Source: an uncultured Oscillospiraceae bacterium
Lineage (GTDB): Bacteria > Bacillota > Clostridia > Oscillospirales > Acutalibacteraceae
DNA length: 64,000 nt
NCBI GenBank assembly: GCA_900544375.1
Contig: UQUZ01000010.1
Location: forward strand, 1-64,000
Direction: 5' to 3'
Below are positions 53,414 to 62,261 of the stretch, in pieces (the first letter of the stretch is position 1; each line of letters opens with the position of its first letter). The position numbers and the translations under genes are program-made. Below the pieces are notes generated by a model. That model saw only the letters and a list, made by a program, of their open reading frames with translations. It was not told the DNA's origin and did not search any database.

Positions 53414-55795
53414 ATGAGAACCAACCTCCCCCTGAATTTCGGCTGGCGTTATACGCCAGCCTTCGACCCGGCGATGGTTATGCCGGATTTTGATGCGAGC
53501 GCATTAGAGTGCGTTGACATCCCACACACCTGCAAGGAGCTTCCCCTCAACTATTTTGACGAGCGGGATTATCAGTTCGTCAGCGGCTACCGCAAGGAGT
53601 TTTCCCTGCCCCGGGAGATGAAGCGAAAGGGTAACCGTTTCCTGCTGCATTTTGAGGGCGTGGCCAACGCCGCGAAGGTGTATCTCAACGGCGCGTTCCT
53701 TGGTGAACATAAGGGTGGCTACACGGCTTTCACCTTTGACGTGACAGAAACGGTCAAAACGCGCGGCAACGTCCTCGCCGTGGAGGTGGATTCCACGGAG
53801 CGGGAGGAAATCCCGCCCTTCGGCAGGGTCGTCGATTATCTCTGCTACGGCGGCATTTACCGCGAGGTCTGGCTTGAATGCGTTAACGAGGTGTATATCG
53901 CGGATACCTTCATCCGCACAAAGGATCTGCTGCTTGGCAAAAAGAAGCTGCTCGATATCGACGTAACGTTTTCAGAAAAAACGCAGGGCGATTTAAAGCT
54001 TGCATTATATGACGGCGAAAAGCTGATCGCTTCCCGGGCCTGCCCGTTTGAGGCAAAGGTGCTCAATCTCAAATGGCGCGTTTCCGGCGTGACGCTCTGG
54101 TCCACCGAACACCCAAAGCTTTATACACTGAAGGTCGTCTATAATGACGGCGCGGATGAAAAATCCTACCGCTTCGGCTTCCGGGAGTGCGAATTCCGTA
54201 AGGATGGTTTTTATCTCAACGGCAAAAAGCTCAAAATTCGCGGCCTCAACCGCCATCAGGCGTATCCGTATGTTGGCTATGCGATGCCGGCCTCCGCGCA
54301 ACGGGCGGATGCCGACCTCTTAAAATTTGAGCTCGGCTGCAACCTTGCGCGCACGTCGCACTACCCGGATTCCACGCACTTCCTCGATCGCTGCGATGAA
54401 ATCGGCCTGCTCGTGTTTACCGAGATGCCGAGCTGGCAATTCACCGGAGAGGGCGAATGGCGCGAGAACTGCCTGAAAAACGTGGCGGACATGGTCAAAC
54501 GCGACCGTAACCACCCCTGTGTGATCCTCTGGGGCGTGCGCGTCAACGAAGGGCCGGACTGCGACGAGCTGTATGAAAAGACAAATGCCATCGCCCATTC
54601 ACTGGACGATACTCGTCAGACGGGCGGTGTGCGCAACTTCCCGCAGAGCCATCTGCTGGAGGATGTGTATACCTACAACGACTTTATCCATTCCGGCGGC
54701 AAGATCGCGCTGAACCTGCCCCTGCTTGTGGCAGGGCCAAATGCGCCTTATCTCGTCACGGAACATAACGGGCACATGTATCCAACCAAGAGCTTTGACC
54801 GCGAGGAGATCCGTGTGGAGCATGCGCTGCGCCACGCCCGCGTGTTGAACGCGGCCTACGGCAGCAGCCGCACCAGCGGCGCGATCGGTTGGTGCATGGC
54901 GGATTACAACACGCACAAGGATTTTGGCAGCGGCGACCGCATCTGCTACCACGGCGTGACGGATATGTTCCGCGTGCCGAAGCTTGCCGCCGCGCTCTAT
55001 GCCTCCCAGCAGGACGATACGCCAGTGATGGAAATTTCCTCCTCCATGGATATCGGCGAGCATCCGGGCAGCCAGCTTGGGCAGGTTTACGCCTTTACCA
55101 ACTGCGACTATATCAAGCTCTATAAAAACGGCGTATATGTGAGCACGGCTTACCCGAACAAAAAGGCTTTCCCACACCTGCCGCATCCGCCGGTTTTCAC
55201 GGATGATTTCATCGGCGACGCGCTCACCGAAAAGGAGCATCTCAACGAGACCGCGGCTAAATTCCTCAAGCCCGCGCTGGTGGCCGGCTCAAAATACGCG
55301 TTCTCGATGCCGAAGAAATATTTCCTGATGGCGGGCCTTGGCATCGTCACGAGCGGCATGAAGATTGGCGATATGGTCTCCCTTGTTGAAAAATACATCG
55401 GCGGTTGGGGCGACGAGCAAGTTTCTTACCGCTTTGAGGGCTATAAGGACGGGCAGCTTGTTAAAACAGCCGTCAAAACGGCGGTGGCTGAGACAAAGCT
55501 CGACGTCCGCGTAGATAATCCGGAGCTTGTGGAGGCGGATACCTATGATGTGACCCGCGTTGCGCTGACGGCCGTTGATCAGAATGGCAACCGCCTGCCC
55601 TTTGCGAGCAACGCCGTGACCGTCCATGTGGAGGGCCCCGCAGAGGTGATCGGCCCCAAGAGCTTTGCCCTCATCGGCGGCGACCGCGCCTTCTGGCTGC
55701 GCACGAAAGGCGCAAGCGGCGAGGCTGTCGTCACCATTACGGTTGAGCATATGGGAACCTATACCTGCAAGGTGCAGGTGACAAAGCGGCAGTAA
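53414..55795 (+). CDS. Glycoside hydrolase family 2 enzyme (beta-galactosidase-like)
   Basis: 793 residues: jelly-roll sugar-binding domain (NRFLLHFEGVANAAKVYLNG, then GEHKGGYTAFTFDVT), immunoglobulin-like domain, then the catalytic barrel. Catalytic residues are Glu379 in WGVRVNEGPD (acid/base) and Glu450 in LVTEHNGHMYP (nucleophile). RGLNRHQAYPYVGYAM and LARTSHYPDS are GH2 hallmarks; extra beta domains follow. No signal peptide. Specificity could be beta-galactoside or beta-glucuronide; the acid/base region is not the classic lacZ form. Start chosen at 53414; ATG 53402 is possible but too near its ribosome binding site. Co-transcribed with the GH36 gene. Confidence 0.9.
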   Translation: MRTNLPLNFGWRYTPAFDPAMVMPDFDASALECVDIPHTCKELPLNYFDERDYQFVSGYRKEFSLPREMKRKGNRFLLHFEGVANAAKVYLNGAFLGEHKGGYTAFTFDVTETVKTRGNVLAVEVDSTEREEIPPFGRVVDYLCYGGIYREVWLECVNEVYIADTFIRTKDLLLGKKKLLDIDVTFSEKTQGDLKLALYDGEKLIASRACPFEAKVLNLKWRVSGVTLWSTEHPKLYTLKVVYNDGADEKSYRFGFRECEFRKDGFYLNGKKLKIRGLNRHQAYPYVGYAMPASAQRADADLLKFELGCNLARTSHYPDSTHFLDRCDEIGLLVFTEMPSWQFTGEGEWRENCLKNVADMVKRDRNHPCVILWGVRVNEGPDCDELYEKTNAIAHSLDDTRQTGGVRNFPQSHLLEDVYTYNDFIHSGGKIALNLPLLVAGPNAPYLVTEHNGHMYPTKSFDREEIRVEHALRHARVLNAAYGSSRTSGAIGWCMADYNTHKDFGSGDRICYHGVTDMFRVPKLAAALYASQQDDTPVMEISSSMDIGEHPGSQLGQVYAFTNCDYIKLYKNGVYVSTAYPNKKAFPHLPHPPVFTDDFIGDALTEKEHLNETAAKFLKPALVAGSKYAFSMPKKYFLMAGLGIVTSGMKIGDMVSLVEKYIGGWGDEQVSYRFEGYKDGQLVKTAVKTAVAETKLDVRVDNPELVEADTYDVTRVALTAVDQNGNRLPFASNAVTVHVEGPAEVIGPKSFALIGGDRAFWLRTKGASGEAVVTITVEHMGTYTCKVQVTKRQ

Positions 55796-55822
55796 TGAGA
55801 TAAATAAAGTATGAATCGTTTT

Positions 55823-55862
55823 CGCAGCTTCCCATTCCGGGAAGCTGCGATTTTTATTTTTG
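55823..55862 (+). terminator. Terminator of the GH36-GH2 operon
   Basis: CGCAGCTTCCC pairs exactly with GGGAAGCTGCG around 5 bases, followed by TTTTTATTTTT. Confidence 0.93.
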
Positions 55863-55917
55863 CCTGCCGAGCGAATTGCATTTGCAGGCTTTTGAAGTTT
55901 TCTTTTTTGCATCAGGC

Positions 55918-55946
55918 TTGACAAATACCCTAGGGAGGTATATTTT
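55918..55946 (+). promoter_or_regulatory. Copper-regulated promoter of csoR-copA with CsoR operator 1
   Basis: TTGACA (55918-55923), a 17-base spacer and TATTTT. The spacer itself is a CsoR-type operator, ATACCC-TAGGGA-GGTAT, so apo-CsoR binding would occlude the promoter and copper would release it. Confidence 0.75.
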
Positions 55947-55956
55947 ATAAATAAAC

Positions 55957-55977
55957 AAATACCCGCTATGGGTATTT
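55957..55977. promoter_or_regulatory. CsoR operator 2
   Basis: AAATACCC-GCTAT-GGGTATTT, a perfect 8+8 palindrome around five bases, 20 bases before the csoR start. It matches the ATACCC/GGGTAT pattern of operator 1. Confidence 0.75.
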
Positions 55978-55996
55978 GGGGAAGGAGGAATGCTTG

Positions 55997-56332
55997 GTGG
56001 ATTCCAATCAAGAGAAGGTTGATGTCGAAATAGGATGTGAGAAGTGTTGCCCACGCTATAAAAACAGCCCGCGTGACGAAAAGGCGGTTCGCCTGCTTCA
56101 AAACCGGCTGAACCGGATGATCGGCCAGCTCAACGGGATTAAAAATATGGTGGAGGGGAACCGCTACTGCGGCGATATCCTTACACAGGTGGCGGCGGTG
56201 GAAAGCGCCTTGCAGAGCTTTGGCTACCTAATCCTCCACGATCACTTGGAAACCTGCGTTGTGGAAGAAATCCGGAAGGGGAACACGCAAATTGTGGAAG
56301 AAGCGGTGGATTTGATGAAAAAATTAAAATAG
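55997..56332 (+). CDS. csoR: Copper-sensing transcriptional repressor CsoR
   Basis: 111 residues, all-helical CsoR/RcnR fold. Copper ligands are Cys58 (GNRYCGDIL), His83 and Cys87 (HDHLETC), the C-H-C pattern of CsoR. LLQNRLNRMIGQLNGIKNMVE is the conserved DNA-binding helix. An N-terminal tail with Cys14, Cys17 and Cys18 is unusual and might add a metal site. The start is GTG, eight bases after AAGGAGG. It represses its own operon through two operators just upstream; copA follows 24 bases later. Confidence 0.93.
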   Translation: MDSNQEKVDVEIGCEKCCPRYKNSPRDEKAVRLLQNRLNRMIGQLNGIKNMVEGNRYCGDILTQVAAVESALQSFGYLILHDHLETCVVEEIRKGNTQIVEEAVDLMKKLK

Positions 56333-56356
56333 GATATCAGGAAATGGGGTGGAAAG

Positions 56357-58948
56357 ATGCAAACAGAAAAATTCCGTGTGACCGGCATGACCTGCGCCGC
56401 ATGCAGCGCGCATGTGGAAAAGGCGGTGGCCGCAGTGCCCGGTGTGGAGGAAGTGACAGTCAGCCTGCTGACGAACTCGATGCACGTGGCCTTTAACCGG
56501 CCTGCCACGGCGCAGGAAATTTGCAGCGCGGTTGCGTCGGCCGGTTATGGGGCGGAGCTGGAAGGCTCTGCCAGGGGGAAGGGCCAAAGCCGTATGGCCG
56601 CGCGGGAGGCGTTGGAGGATCATGAAACGCCGAAGCTCATGAAAAGGCTGATCGCTTCCCTATGCCTGCTGCTGCCGCTGATGTATGTGTCAATGGGTCA
56701 CAAAATGTGGGGCTGGCCCGTTCCAACCGCGTTGGGGGAAAACCCAATGGCGATCGGTCTGTATGAAATGCTGTTAGCCGGGCTGATTATGGTAATTAAT
56801 CAGCGATTTTTTATCAGTGGCTTTCAAAGCCTGATGCACGGCGGGCCAAATATGGACACACTGGTATCCATGGGGAGCGTCGTCGCGTTTGGTTATAGTG
56901 TAGCGATATTGTTCTCCATGAGCAGCGCCCTGCTCGGCGGCAATTTGGAAGGGGCGGCCCATTATGCGCATGAGCTGTATTTTGAATCGGCCGCAATGAT
57001 TTTAACGCTCATCACCGTTGGCAAGCTGCTGGAAGCCTACAGCAAGGGCAAAACGACCAACGCCATTAAGGGCCTGATGGATCTTGCCCCGAAAACAGCG
57101 CATGTGCTGCGCGGCGCGCAGGAGGCAACCGTGCCGGTGGAAGAGGTGCGCGTGGGCGATACCTTTTTGGTGCGGCCTGGCGAAAGCATTCCAGTGGATG
57201 GGCGGGTTTTGGCAGGGGAGAGCGCGGTCAACGAGGCGGCGCTCACCGGCGAGAGCCTGCCGGTGGATAAAGCGCCCGGCAGTTTGGTCAGCGCGGCAAC
57301 CCTGAACCAGAACGGCGCGCTCACCTGTGTAGCCACCCGCGTCGGCGGCGATACGACGCTCAGCCAGATTATTGAAATGGTGGAGAATGCCGCCGCGACG
57401 AAAGCACCGATTGCAAAGGTGGCGGATCGGGTATCCGGCGTGTTCGTGCCGGTGGTGATCGGCATCGCCTTGGTAGCCGGCGCCGCCTGGCTGATTGCAG
57501 GAAAAACCTTTGGCTTTGCATTGGCGCGCGCAATCAGCGTGCTCGTCATCAGCTGCCCATGCGCATTGGGGCTTGCAACGCCCGTGGCGATCATGGTGGG
57601 CAGCGGGGTAGGCGCTAAAAAGGGCGTGCTGTTCAAAACGGCCTCTGCGCTGGAGGCAACAGGAAAGACGGACTTTGTTGTGTTGGATAAAACCGGGACG
57701 GTCACGCAGGGAAAGCCCCAGGTGACCGATCTTCACCCAGCGCCCGGTGTGGCAGAGGCGGAGCTGCTACAAACTGCCGCCGCGCTGGAGGAGAAGAGCG
57801 AGCACCCGTTGGCACATGCCATTCGGGCAAGAGCGGTCGAAACCGGCCTGCAATATGATTCTACCCGTGCGTTTGCCGCGTTGCCCGGCCACGGCGTACA
57901 GGGTGAGATTGGCGGGAAAGCCGCTTTCGGCGGCAACGCCGCCTTGATGCAGGAGAAAAACCTTTTGACCGGCCAGATGAAGCAGGCAGGCGAGGCGCTA
58001 GCCAACGAAGGGAAAACGCCGCTTTATTTTGCTCTGGGCGGGCGGCTGCTCGGGATTGTTGCAGTAGCGGACGTGGTAAAGCCGGACAGCGCAGAGGCAA
58101 TCCGGATACTGAAGCATATGGGCGTGCAGACCGTGATGCTCACCGGCGACAACCGCCGCACGGCAGAGGCGATCGCAGGGCAGATCGGCATTGATGCAGT
58201 GGTTGCCGACGTGCTGCCGAATGATAAGGAAGCCGTTGTGCGCAGGCTTTCGGAATATGGGAAGGTGGCCATGGTCGGCGACGGCATCAACGACGCCCCG
58301 GCGCTGACCCGCGCAGACGTCGGCATCGCCATCGGAGCAGGGGCGGACGTGGCCCTGGATGCGGCGGACGTTGTGCTGATGAAATCGAGCCTTTTGGATG
58401 TGCCGGCCGCAATCCGCCTATCCCGCCAGGTGCTGCGCAATATCCACGAAAACCTGTTTTGGGCGTTTCTTTACAACTGCATCGGGATTCCGATTGCAGC
58501 GGGCGCGTTGATCCCCATCTTCGGCCTGCAACTCAATCCAATGTTCGGCGCCGCCGCGATGAGCCTTTCGAGCTTCTGCGTTGTGATGAACGCGCTGCGG
58601 CTGAATCTGTTCCACATGCACGCTGCGAAGCGGGATACCAAGCGAAAAAAGATCCCCATGCCGGAGTTCCTATCCGGCTTTCAGGAGAAACAATGCCCGG
58701 CCTTTGCGCCGGAAAAAATGGAGGTAACATCAATGAAAAAAACGATTTTGATCGAAGGCATGATGTGCGCGCATTGCCAGATGCATGTGCAGAAGGCGCT
58801 CGCCGCAATAGACGGCGTGAGCGCTGTGGATGTGAATCTGGAGGAAAAGAAGGCGACTGTGACGCTTGCCAAGGTTGTGCCGGACCAGGCGATGATGGAC
58901 GCAGTGACGCAGGCCGGTTATACGCCGGTCAGCTGCTCGGCGGAGTAA
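56357..58948 (+). CDS. copA: Copper-exporting P1B-type ATPase with N- and C-terminal metal-binding domains
   Basis: 863 residues. An N-terminal HMA domain carries GMTCAAC (Cys13, Cys16); then membrane helices, the phosphatase-domain TGES loop ([10 protein letters not shown]), the transport motif CPC (Cys400, Cys402, [12 protein letters not shown]), the phosphorylated Asp444 in [20 protein letters not shown] and [20 protein letters not shown]. The chain continues past the last helix into a second HMA domain (793-863) with Cys804 and Cys807 in GMMCAHC, equal to a CopZ chaperone. It exports Cu(I). The C-terminal domain has its own ribosome binding site and ATG in frame (58733). Controlled with csoR. 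Confidence 0.95.
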   Translation: MQTEKFRVTGMTCAACSAHVEKAVAAVPGVEEVTVSLLTNSMHVAFNRPATAQEICSAVASAGYGAELEGSARGKGQSRMAAREALEDHETPKLMKRLIASLCLLLPLMYVSMGHKMWGWPVPTALGENPMAIGLYEMLLAGLIMVINQRFFISGFQSLMHGGPNMDTLVSMGSVVAFGYSVAILFSMSSALLGGNLEGAAHYAHELYFESAAMILTLITVGKLLEAYSKGKTTNAIKGLMDLAPKTAHVLRGAQEATVPVEEVRVGDTFLVRPGESIPVDGRVLAGESAVNEAALTGESLPVDKAPGSLVSAATLNQNGALTCVATRVGGDTTLSQIIEMVENAAATKAPIAKVADRVSGVFVPVVIGIALVAGAAWLIAGKTFGFALARAISVLVISCPCALGLATPVAIMVGSGVGAKKGVLFKTASALEATGKTDFVVLDKTGTVTQGKPQVTDLHPAPGVAEAELLQTAAALEEKSEHPLAHAIRARAVETGLQYDSTRAFAALPGHGVQGEIGGKAAFGGNAALMQEKNLLTGQMKQAGEALANEGKTPLYFALGGRLLGIVAVADVVKPDSAEAIRILKHMGVQTVMLTGDNRRTAEAIAGQIGIDAVVADVLPNDKEAVVRRLSEYGKVAMVGDGINDAPALTRADVGIAIGAGADVALDAADVVLMKSSLLDVPAAIRLSRQVLRNIHENLFWAFLYNCIGIPIAAGALIPIFGLQLNPMFGAAAMSLSSFCVVMNALRLNLFHMHAAKRDTKRKKIPMPEFLSGFQEKQCPAFAPEKMEVTSMKKTILIEGMMCAHCQMHVQKALAAIDGVSAVDVNLEEKKATVTLAKVVPDQAMMDAVTQAGYTPVSCSAE
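58733..58948 (+). CDS. Possible internal translation product: CopZ-like copper chaperone
   Basis: Inside copA, GGAGG at 58720-58724, an 8-base spacer and ATG at 58733 open the same frame, giving a 71-residue protein [20 protein letters not shown] and onward, exactly one HMA domain of CopZ size. The signal is as good as any start in the window. It may be a fossil from copZ fusing to copA by loss of a stop codon, or still yield free chaperone as well as the fused form. Confidence 0.4.
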   Translation: MKKTILIEGMMCAHCQMHVQKALAAIDGVSAVDVNLEEKKATVTLAKVVPDQAMMDAVTQAGYTPVSCSAE

Positions 58949-58977
58949 AAAGCAAGCAAAGTTACCGCCAGTCGAAA

Positions 58978-59020
58978 AGCCGCTCCGGGGAAACAAAGCT
59001 GTTCTTTTCCCGGAGCGGCT
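58978..59020 (+). terminator. Terminator after copA
   Basis: AGCCGCTCCGGG pairs exactly with CCCGGAGCGGCT around a 19-base loop; only a short T run follows. Confidence 0.7.
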
Positions 59021-59070
59021 GTTTGTATCTGTTTGAATCCGGAAGGATGCGCTGCGGCCGTAACGTGCGC

Positions 59071-59099
59071 TTGACACAAAAAAGAATATGATATAAAAT
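59071..59099 (+). promoter_or_regulatory. Promoter of the DUF4417 gene
   Basis: Perfect TTGACA, a 17-base spacer and TAAAAT, 184 bases before the start codon. The leader between is AT-rich. Confidence 0.75.
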
Positions 59100-59231
59100 G
59101 GAATTATACAATATAAAAGTAAATTCATCTTAATTTTACAATAAATGTATATTTTCACAAGGATAATTGTAAACTTTCTGTGAACCCCGGCATTTGTTGC
59201 ATCATGCAGGGCAACAAACATTGCGTTTTTG

Positions 59232-59272
59232 CCTATTGGTAGAGAGTTTTTCTCAAATTCAATACCAATAGG
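59232..59272 (+). promoter_or_regulatory. Inverted repeat covering the DUF4417 ribosome binding site
   Basis: CCTATTGGTA (59232-59241) and TACCAATAGG (59263-59272) are exact reverse complements around 21 bases that include a smaller AGAGA/TCTC stem. The right arm contains the start of the AGGAAG ribosome binding site, so the hairpin could limit translation, or the repeat could be a protein-binding site. Confidence 0.5.
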
Positions 59273-59282
59273 AAGTGCAAAG

Positions 59283-60644
59283 ATGACAGAAGAAAATTAC
59301 CGTTACCGCACAAGCCGGCTTCTGCTCCGGAATCAATTTGAGGGCAGCGGCGCATGGAAAATCCCGATGATACCCAAAGCCGCGTTTGATGAGGAAGAAT
59401 TCCGGGATCTGCGGCTGATCGGCTTTGATAAAACAAAGCTGGAGGATGAACGGCATTTGGGGCGGATCGTCCATTTTTTTCTCTACGACTACAAGTTTGA
59501 GAGGGTGTGGAAGGATCCCGATCATGATATCGAAAAGCTCAAACGGTACCGGGCAGCGCTCTCACCTGATTTTAGCATGTATGTTGAAATGCACCCGCTG
59601 ATGCAGCTTTATAACACCTTTCGCAACCGTTGGTGCGGGGCGTATTTTGCCTCGGAGGGGATGCGTGTGATCCCCACCGTGAGCTGGGGGGATGAGCGCA
59701 GCTTTGCCTTTTGCTTCGAGGGGATTCCAAAGGGGAGCACCGTGGCGGTTTCGACCTATATGGTATCGGAGCACGGGAATCGTGCGGATCAGAAACCGTT
59801 TTTCATGAAGGGCTATGAGGAGCTGCTGCGGCGGGTGGAGCCGGAGCGGATTCTCTGCTATCACGAGCCGTTCCCGGAGATGCGGGGCAACATTGTCCCG
59901 ATCGATTATGAGCTCAGCTCCTGGCGGCATATGGACGACGATGCTTACGTGCCGTCTAAATACGCGAAATATATCTGCGGGCTGGAGCCAGTGCCGCCGG
60001 GCTGCGAACTGGTGATTAAGCGCGGCTATGTGATGCGGGACGATGGATGCCGGATGGGAATGGGCAGCGCCTACGGCGGCAAATGGAAGCCGAAGAAGGA
60101 AGAGGACAAGCGGTTTTTGGGGCAGCCGGGGGAGATAAAAATTACTTATGTAAGCGGATATAAAGTAGCAACTAAAATTGGAGAAGATGGGCGTGCAATC
60201 AGAGAGAGGCATTATACGGATCACAGGAGACCCGATAAGCATTCTGATCCTCATGATCATGAGATACATTGGGATAATCCAAATGAGCACCCCGATCCGC
60301 AAGGCCATATCAACTATCCGAATGGCGTACCGGAATTTAAATATTTTGGAGGATTTACAATGGAGCATACAGACATATTAACTGGTAACACAGGGGAAAA
60401 TCATTTTGAAACAATCAATGATTTCAAAGAATGTATGCGCTACCATGGAGAGGTAGAGTTTGAGTGGAAGGGAACTCTTTATACGATCACTCATCCGGAA
60501 GGTATGATAAATATTAGCGAAGCCTGGAAGCCGGAAACGGAAAAATGGTGCGCGACGGCGGACGAAGCCCTTGAATATATGATAGACGGTGTCCGGCTTC
60601 GGGAGATCATTACACAGGTAGAAGTAAAAGCCAGGACAATATAA
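59283..60644 (+). CDS. DUF4417 protein fused to a small C-terminal module
   Basis: 453 residues in three parts. Residues 1-280 are DUF4417 (WCGAYFASEGMRVIPTVSWG, GYEELLRRVEPERILCYHEP, GNIVPIDYELSSWRHM), a family common in clostridial phages and mobile elements. Residues 281-358 form a His/Asp-rich module (ERHYTDHRRPDKHSDPHDHE, then NYPNGVPEFKYFGG) that often ends such proteins. Residues 360-453 begin with a Met that has its own ribosome binding site and look like an independent small protein. The DNA becomes AT-richer from the second module on. The ATG at 59283 has AGGAAG nine bases upstream. Function unknown; a defence, toxin-related or phage-derived role is conceivable. Confidence 0.75.
   Translation: MTEENYRYRTSRLLLRNQFEGSGAWKIPMIPKAAFDEEEFRDLRLIGFDKTKLEDERHLGRIVHFFLYDYKFERVWKDPDHDIEKLKRYRAALSPDFSMYVEMHPLMQLYNTFRNRWCGAYFASEGMRVIPTVSWGDERSFAFCFEGIPKGSTVAVSTYMVSEHGNRADQKPFFMKGYEELLRRVEPERILCYHEPFPEMRGNIVPIDYELSSWRHMDDDAYVPSKYAKYICGLEPVPPGCELVIKRGYVMRDDGCRMGMGSAYGGKWKPKKEEDKRFLGQPGEIKITYVSGYKVATKIGEDGRAIRERHYTDHRRPDKHSDPHDHEIHWDNPNEHPDPQGHINYPNGVPEFKYFGGFTMEHTDILTGNTGENHFETINDFKECMRYHGEVEFEWKGTLYTITHPEGMINISEAWKPETEKWCATADEALEYMIDGVRLREIITQVEVKARTI
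60360..60644 (+). CDS. Possible internal start: 94-residue C-terminal module
   Basis: GGAGG at 60348-60352, a 7-base spacer and ATG at 60360 lie in frame inside the DUF4417 gene. The product (TINDFKECMRYHGEVEFEWK, then EKWCATADEALEYMIDGVRL) has the size and acidic, compact look of a stand-alone protein, and I recall similar small genes next to DUF4417-type genes in other Clostridia. No stop codon separates it from the upstream part, so either a stop was lost or both forms are made. Confidence 0.45.
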   Translation: MEHTDILTGNTGENHFETINDFKECMRYHGEVEFEWKGTLYTITHPEGMINISEAWKPETEKWCATADEALEYMIDGVRLREIITQVEVKARTI

Positions 60645-60734
60645 TAGAGAATTACAAAATTCGAGTGCATGACAGGCCTGTTGAGGGCCTTGCCCAATAT
60701 CTGTAGATGGCATGCCAAAATTGCATCTGCCGTC

Positions 60735-60779
60735 GGCCGCGCGGAGAGAAGCTGTTTCTTCCTCTTCACGCGGCCTTTT
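60735..60779 (+). terminator. Terminator of the DUF4417 gene
   Basis: GGCCGCG pairs with CGCGGCC around a 27-base pyrimidine-rich loop, followed by four T. Confidence 0.65.
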
Positions 60780-60906
60780 CATTCATATATTAGAGATTGC
60801 GGGCGCGCAATTTCCACGCATTTTGTTTTTTTGCGGGCCGGTTTGCGGGCAGATCGCACAAACCTTGAAAATTCGTGATTCCGCCGAAATTTTTATGAAA
60901 TAATTG

Positions 60907-60935
60907 TTGCTTTTTCCAAATCGGTGTGGTATCAT
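60907..60935 (+). promoter_or_regulatory. Promoter of the S10 ribosomal protein operon
   Basis: TTGCTT, a 17-base spacer and TATCAT. The next gene starts nearly 300 bases later, leaving a long leader. Confidence 0.7.
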
Positions 60936-60941
60936 ATTCAA

Positions 60942-61227
60942 GCATGCTGTGTAGGTGTGCAGATATGCGATGATGCAGAAGGTGGCCGCCCCTTGAGGCG
61001 GGGAATTTCTGCGGAGTATGTCCGATTTACAAACCGGGCGAAAGAATACTGGCTCGCTTCGGCCGGCCGCAGTTTGTGCTGCGGCGGGTTTTCTGCGGCC
61101 AGGCGCGAACAATCGGAACCCGGATCATGTTCTCAGCAGATCCGGTTTTTCAATGCAGCAAGGTGAAACACCCGGCTCAGTGTTCAGATTTTCGCGTTGC
61201 CCGCCAACAATGAAGGAGGCGTTCCCC
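60942..61227 (+). promoter_or_regulatory. Structured leader of the S10 operon with intrinsic terminator
   Basis: No gene. It folds into GCAGAA/TTCTGC closing an inner CCGCC/GGCGG stem (about 60977-61014), a GGCCGCAG/CTGCGGC stem (about 61066-61087), and CCGGATC/GATCCGG (61120-61145) followed directly by five T, the form of a terminator. In other bacteria S10 leaders mediate feedback by protein L4, encoded here as the third gene. The same control by attenuation is plausible but the L4 site is not recognised. Confidence 0.55.
61120..61150 (+). terminator. Leader terminator (attenuator) ahead of rpsJ
   Basis: CCGGATC, a 12-base loop, GATCCGG and TTTTT, ending 78 bases before the rpsJ start codon. 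Its position inside the leader implies conditional read-through. Confidence 0.65.
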
Positions 61228-61539
61228 ATGGCAGTTAAGGAAAAGATCCGCATCAGGCTCAAGGGCTACGATCACAATCTCGTCGATAAATCGGCGGAGA
61301 AGATTGTTGAGACGGCCAGAAACACAGGCGCGCAGGTCTCCGGTCCCGTGCCGCTTCCAACTGAGAAGGAAGTCGTCACCGTGCTTCGTGCCGTGCACAA
61401 GTACAAGGATTCCAGAGAGCAGTTCGAGCAGCGCACCCACAAACGGCTTATCGACATTCTCAGACCCTCGAACAAAACCGTCGAGGCTCTGACAGGTCTT
61501 GAGCTTCCCGCCGGCGTGGAAATCGAGATTAAGCTGTAA
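61228..61539 (+). CDS. rpsJ: 30S ribosomal protein S10
   Basis: 103 residues: [20 protein letters not shown], then [39 protein letters not shown], ending GVEIEIKL, all invariant S10 features. It assembles late into the 30S head and in many bacteria also partners NusB in antitermination. The frame is open upstream, but the ATG at 61228 is eight bases after AAGGAGG. First gene of the S10 operon. Confidence 0.97.
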   Translation: MAVKEKIRIRLKGYDHNLVDKSAEKIVETARNTGAQVSGPVPLPTEKEVVTVLRAVHKYKDSREQFEQRTHKRLIDILRPSNKTVEALTGLELPAGVEIEIKL

Positions 61540-61609
61540 GGCTAATCCGCTTTACGTGCCGCAGGTCAAGTTGGCGCAAGCCAACCAATAACCGAAGGAG
61601 GAAAGGTAA

Positions 61610-62245
61610 ATGCAAAAAGGTTTGATCGGCAAGAAAATCGGCATGACGCAGCTTTTTGACGAGCAGGGCAATGTTGTCCCCGTTACCGTTATTGAAGCAG
61701 GCCCGTGCCCGGTCGTCCAGAAAAAGACGGTCGAAAACGACGGCTACGAAGCCGTGCAGCTCGGTTTTCAGGATGTCAAGGCTCAGCGCGTCAACAAGCC
61801 CATGAAGGGCCATTTCGCGAAGGGCAATGTCGCTCCGAAAAAGGTGCTGCGTGAATTTCGTCTCGCGGATATCAGCGCGATGAATGTCGGCGATATCCTG
61901 AAGGCTGACGTCTTTGCGGCGGGCGATCACATCGATGTGGTCGGCACCAGCAAAGGAAAAGGCACGGCAGGCGCGATTAAGAGATGGAATTTTTCCCGCC
62001 TGAAAGAGTCCCACGGTACCGGCCCGGTCGCAAGGCATGCCGGTTCGCTCGGCGCGTGCAGCGATCCCTCCCGCGTATTCAAAGGCAAGAAGCTTGCGGG
62101 CCATCTGGGCGCGGAACGTGTCACAATCCAGAATTTAGACGTTGTCAAGGTGGATGTGGAAAACAACCTCATCGCGGTCAAGGGCGCAGTGCCCGGCCCG
62201 AAGAACGGGATTGTCCTGCTCGCCGACAGTGTCAAGAACGCGTAA
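61610..62245 (+). CDS. rplC: 50S ribosomal protein L3
   Basis: 211 residues: [20 protein letters not shown] at the start, [16 protein letters not shown], and the central loop [37 protein letters not shown] that reaches the peptidyl transferase centre. The ATG has GGAGG eight bases upstream. Sits 70 bases after rpsJ in the standard operon order. Confidence 0.98.
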   Translation: MQKGLIGKKIGMTQLFDEQGNVVPVTVIEAGPCPVVQKKTVENDGYEAVQLGFQDVKAQRVNKPMKGHFAKGNVAPKKVLREFRLADISAMNVGDILKADVFAAGDHIDVVGTSKGKGTAGAIKRWNFSRLKESHGTGPVARHAGSLGACSDPSRVFKGKKLAGHLGAERVTIQNLDVVKVDVENNLIAVKGAVPGPKNGIVLLADSVKNA

Positions 62246-62261
62246 GGAAGGAGTGGAACAA

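Noticed and set aside
58640..58740. Programmed frameshift or gene break between copA and the CopZ-like domain
   Set aside because: The frame is continuous from 56357 to 58948; only an internal in-frame start is suggested.
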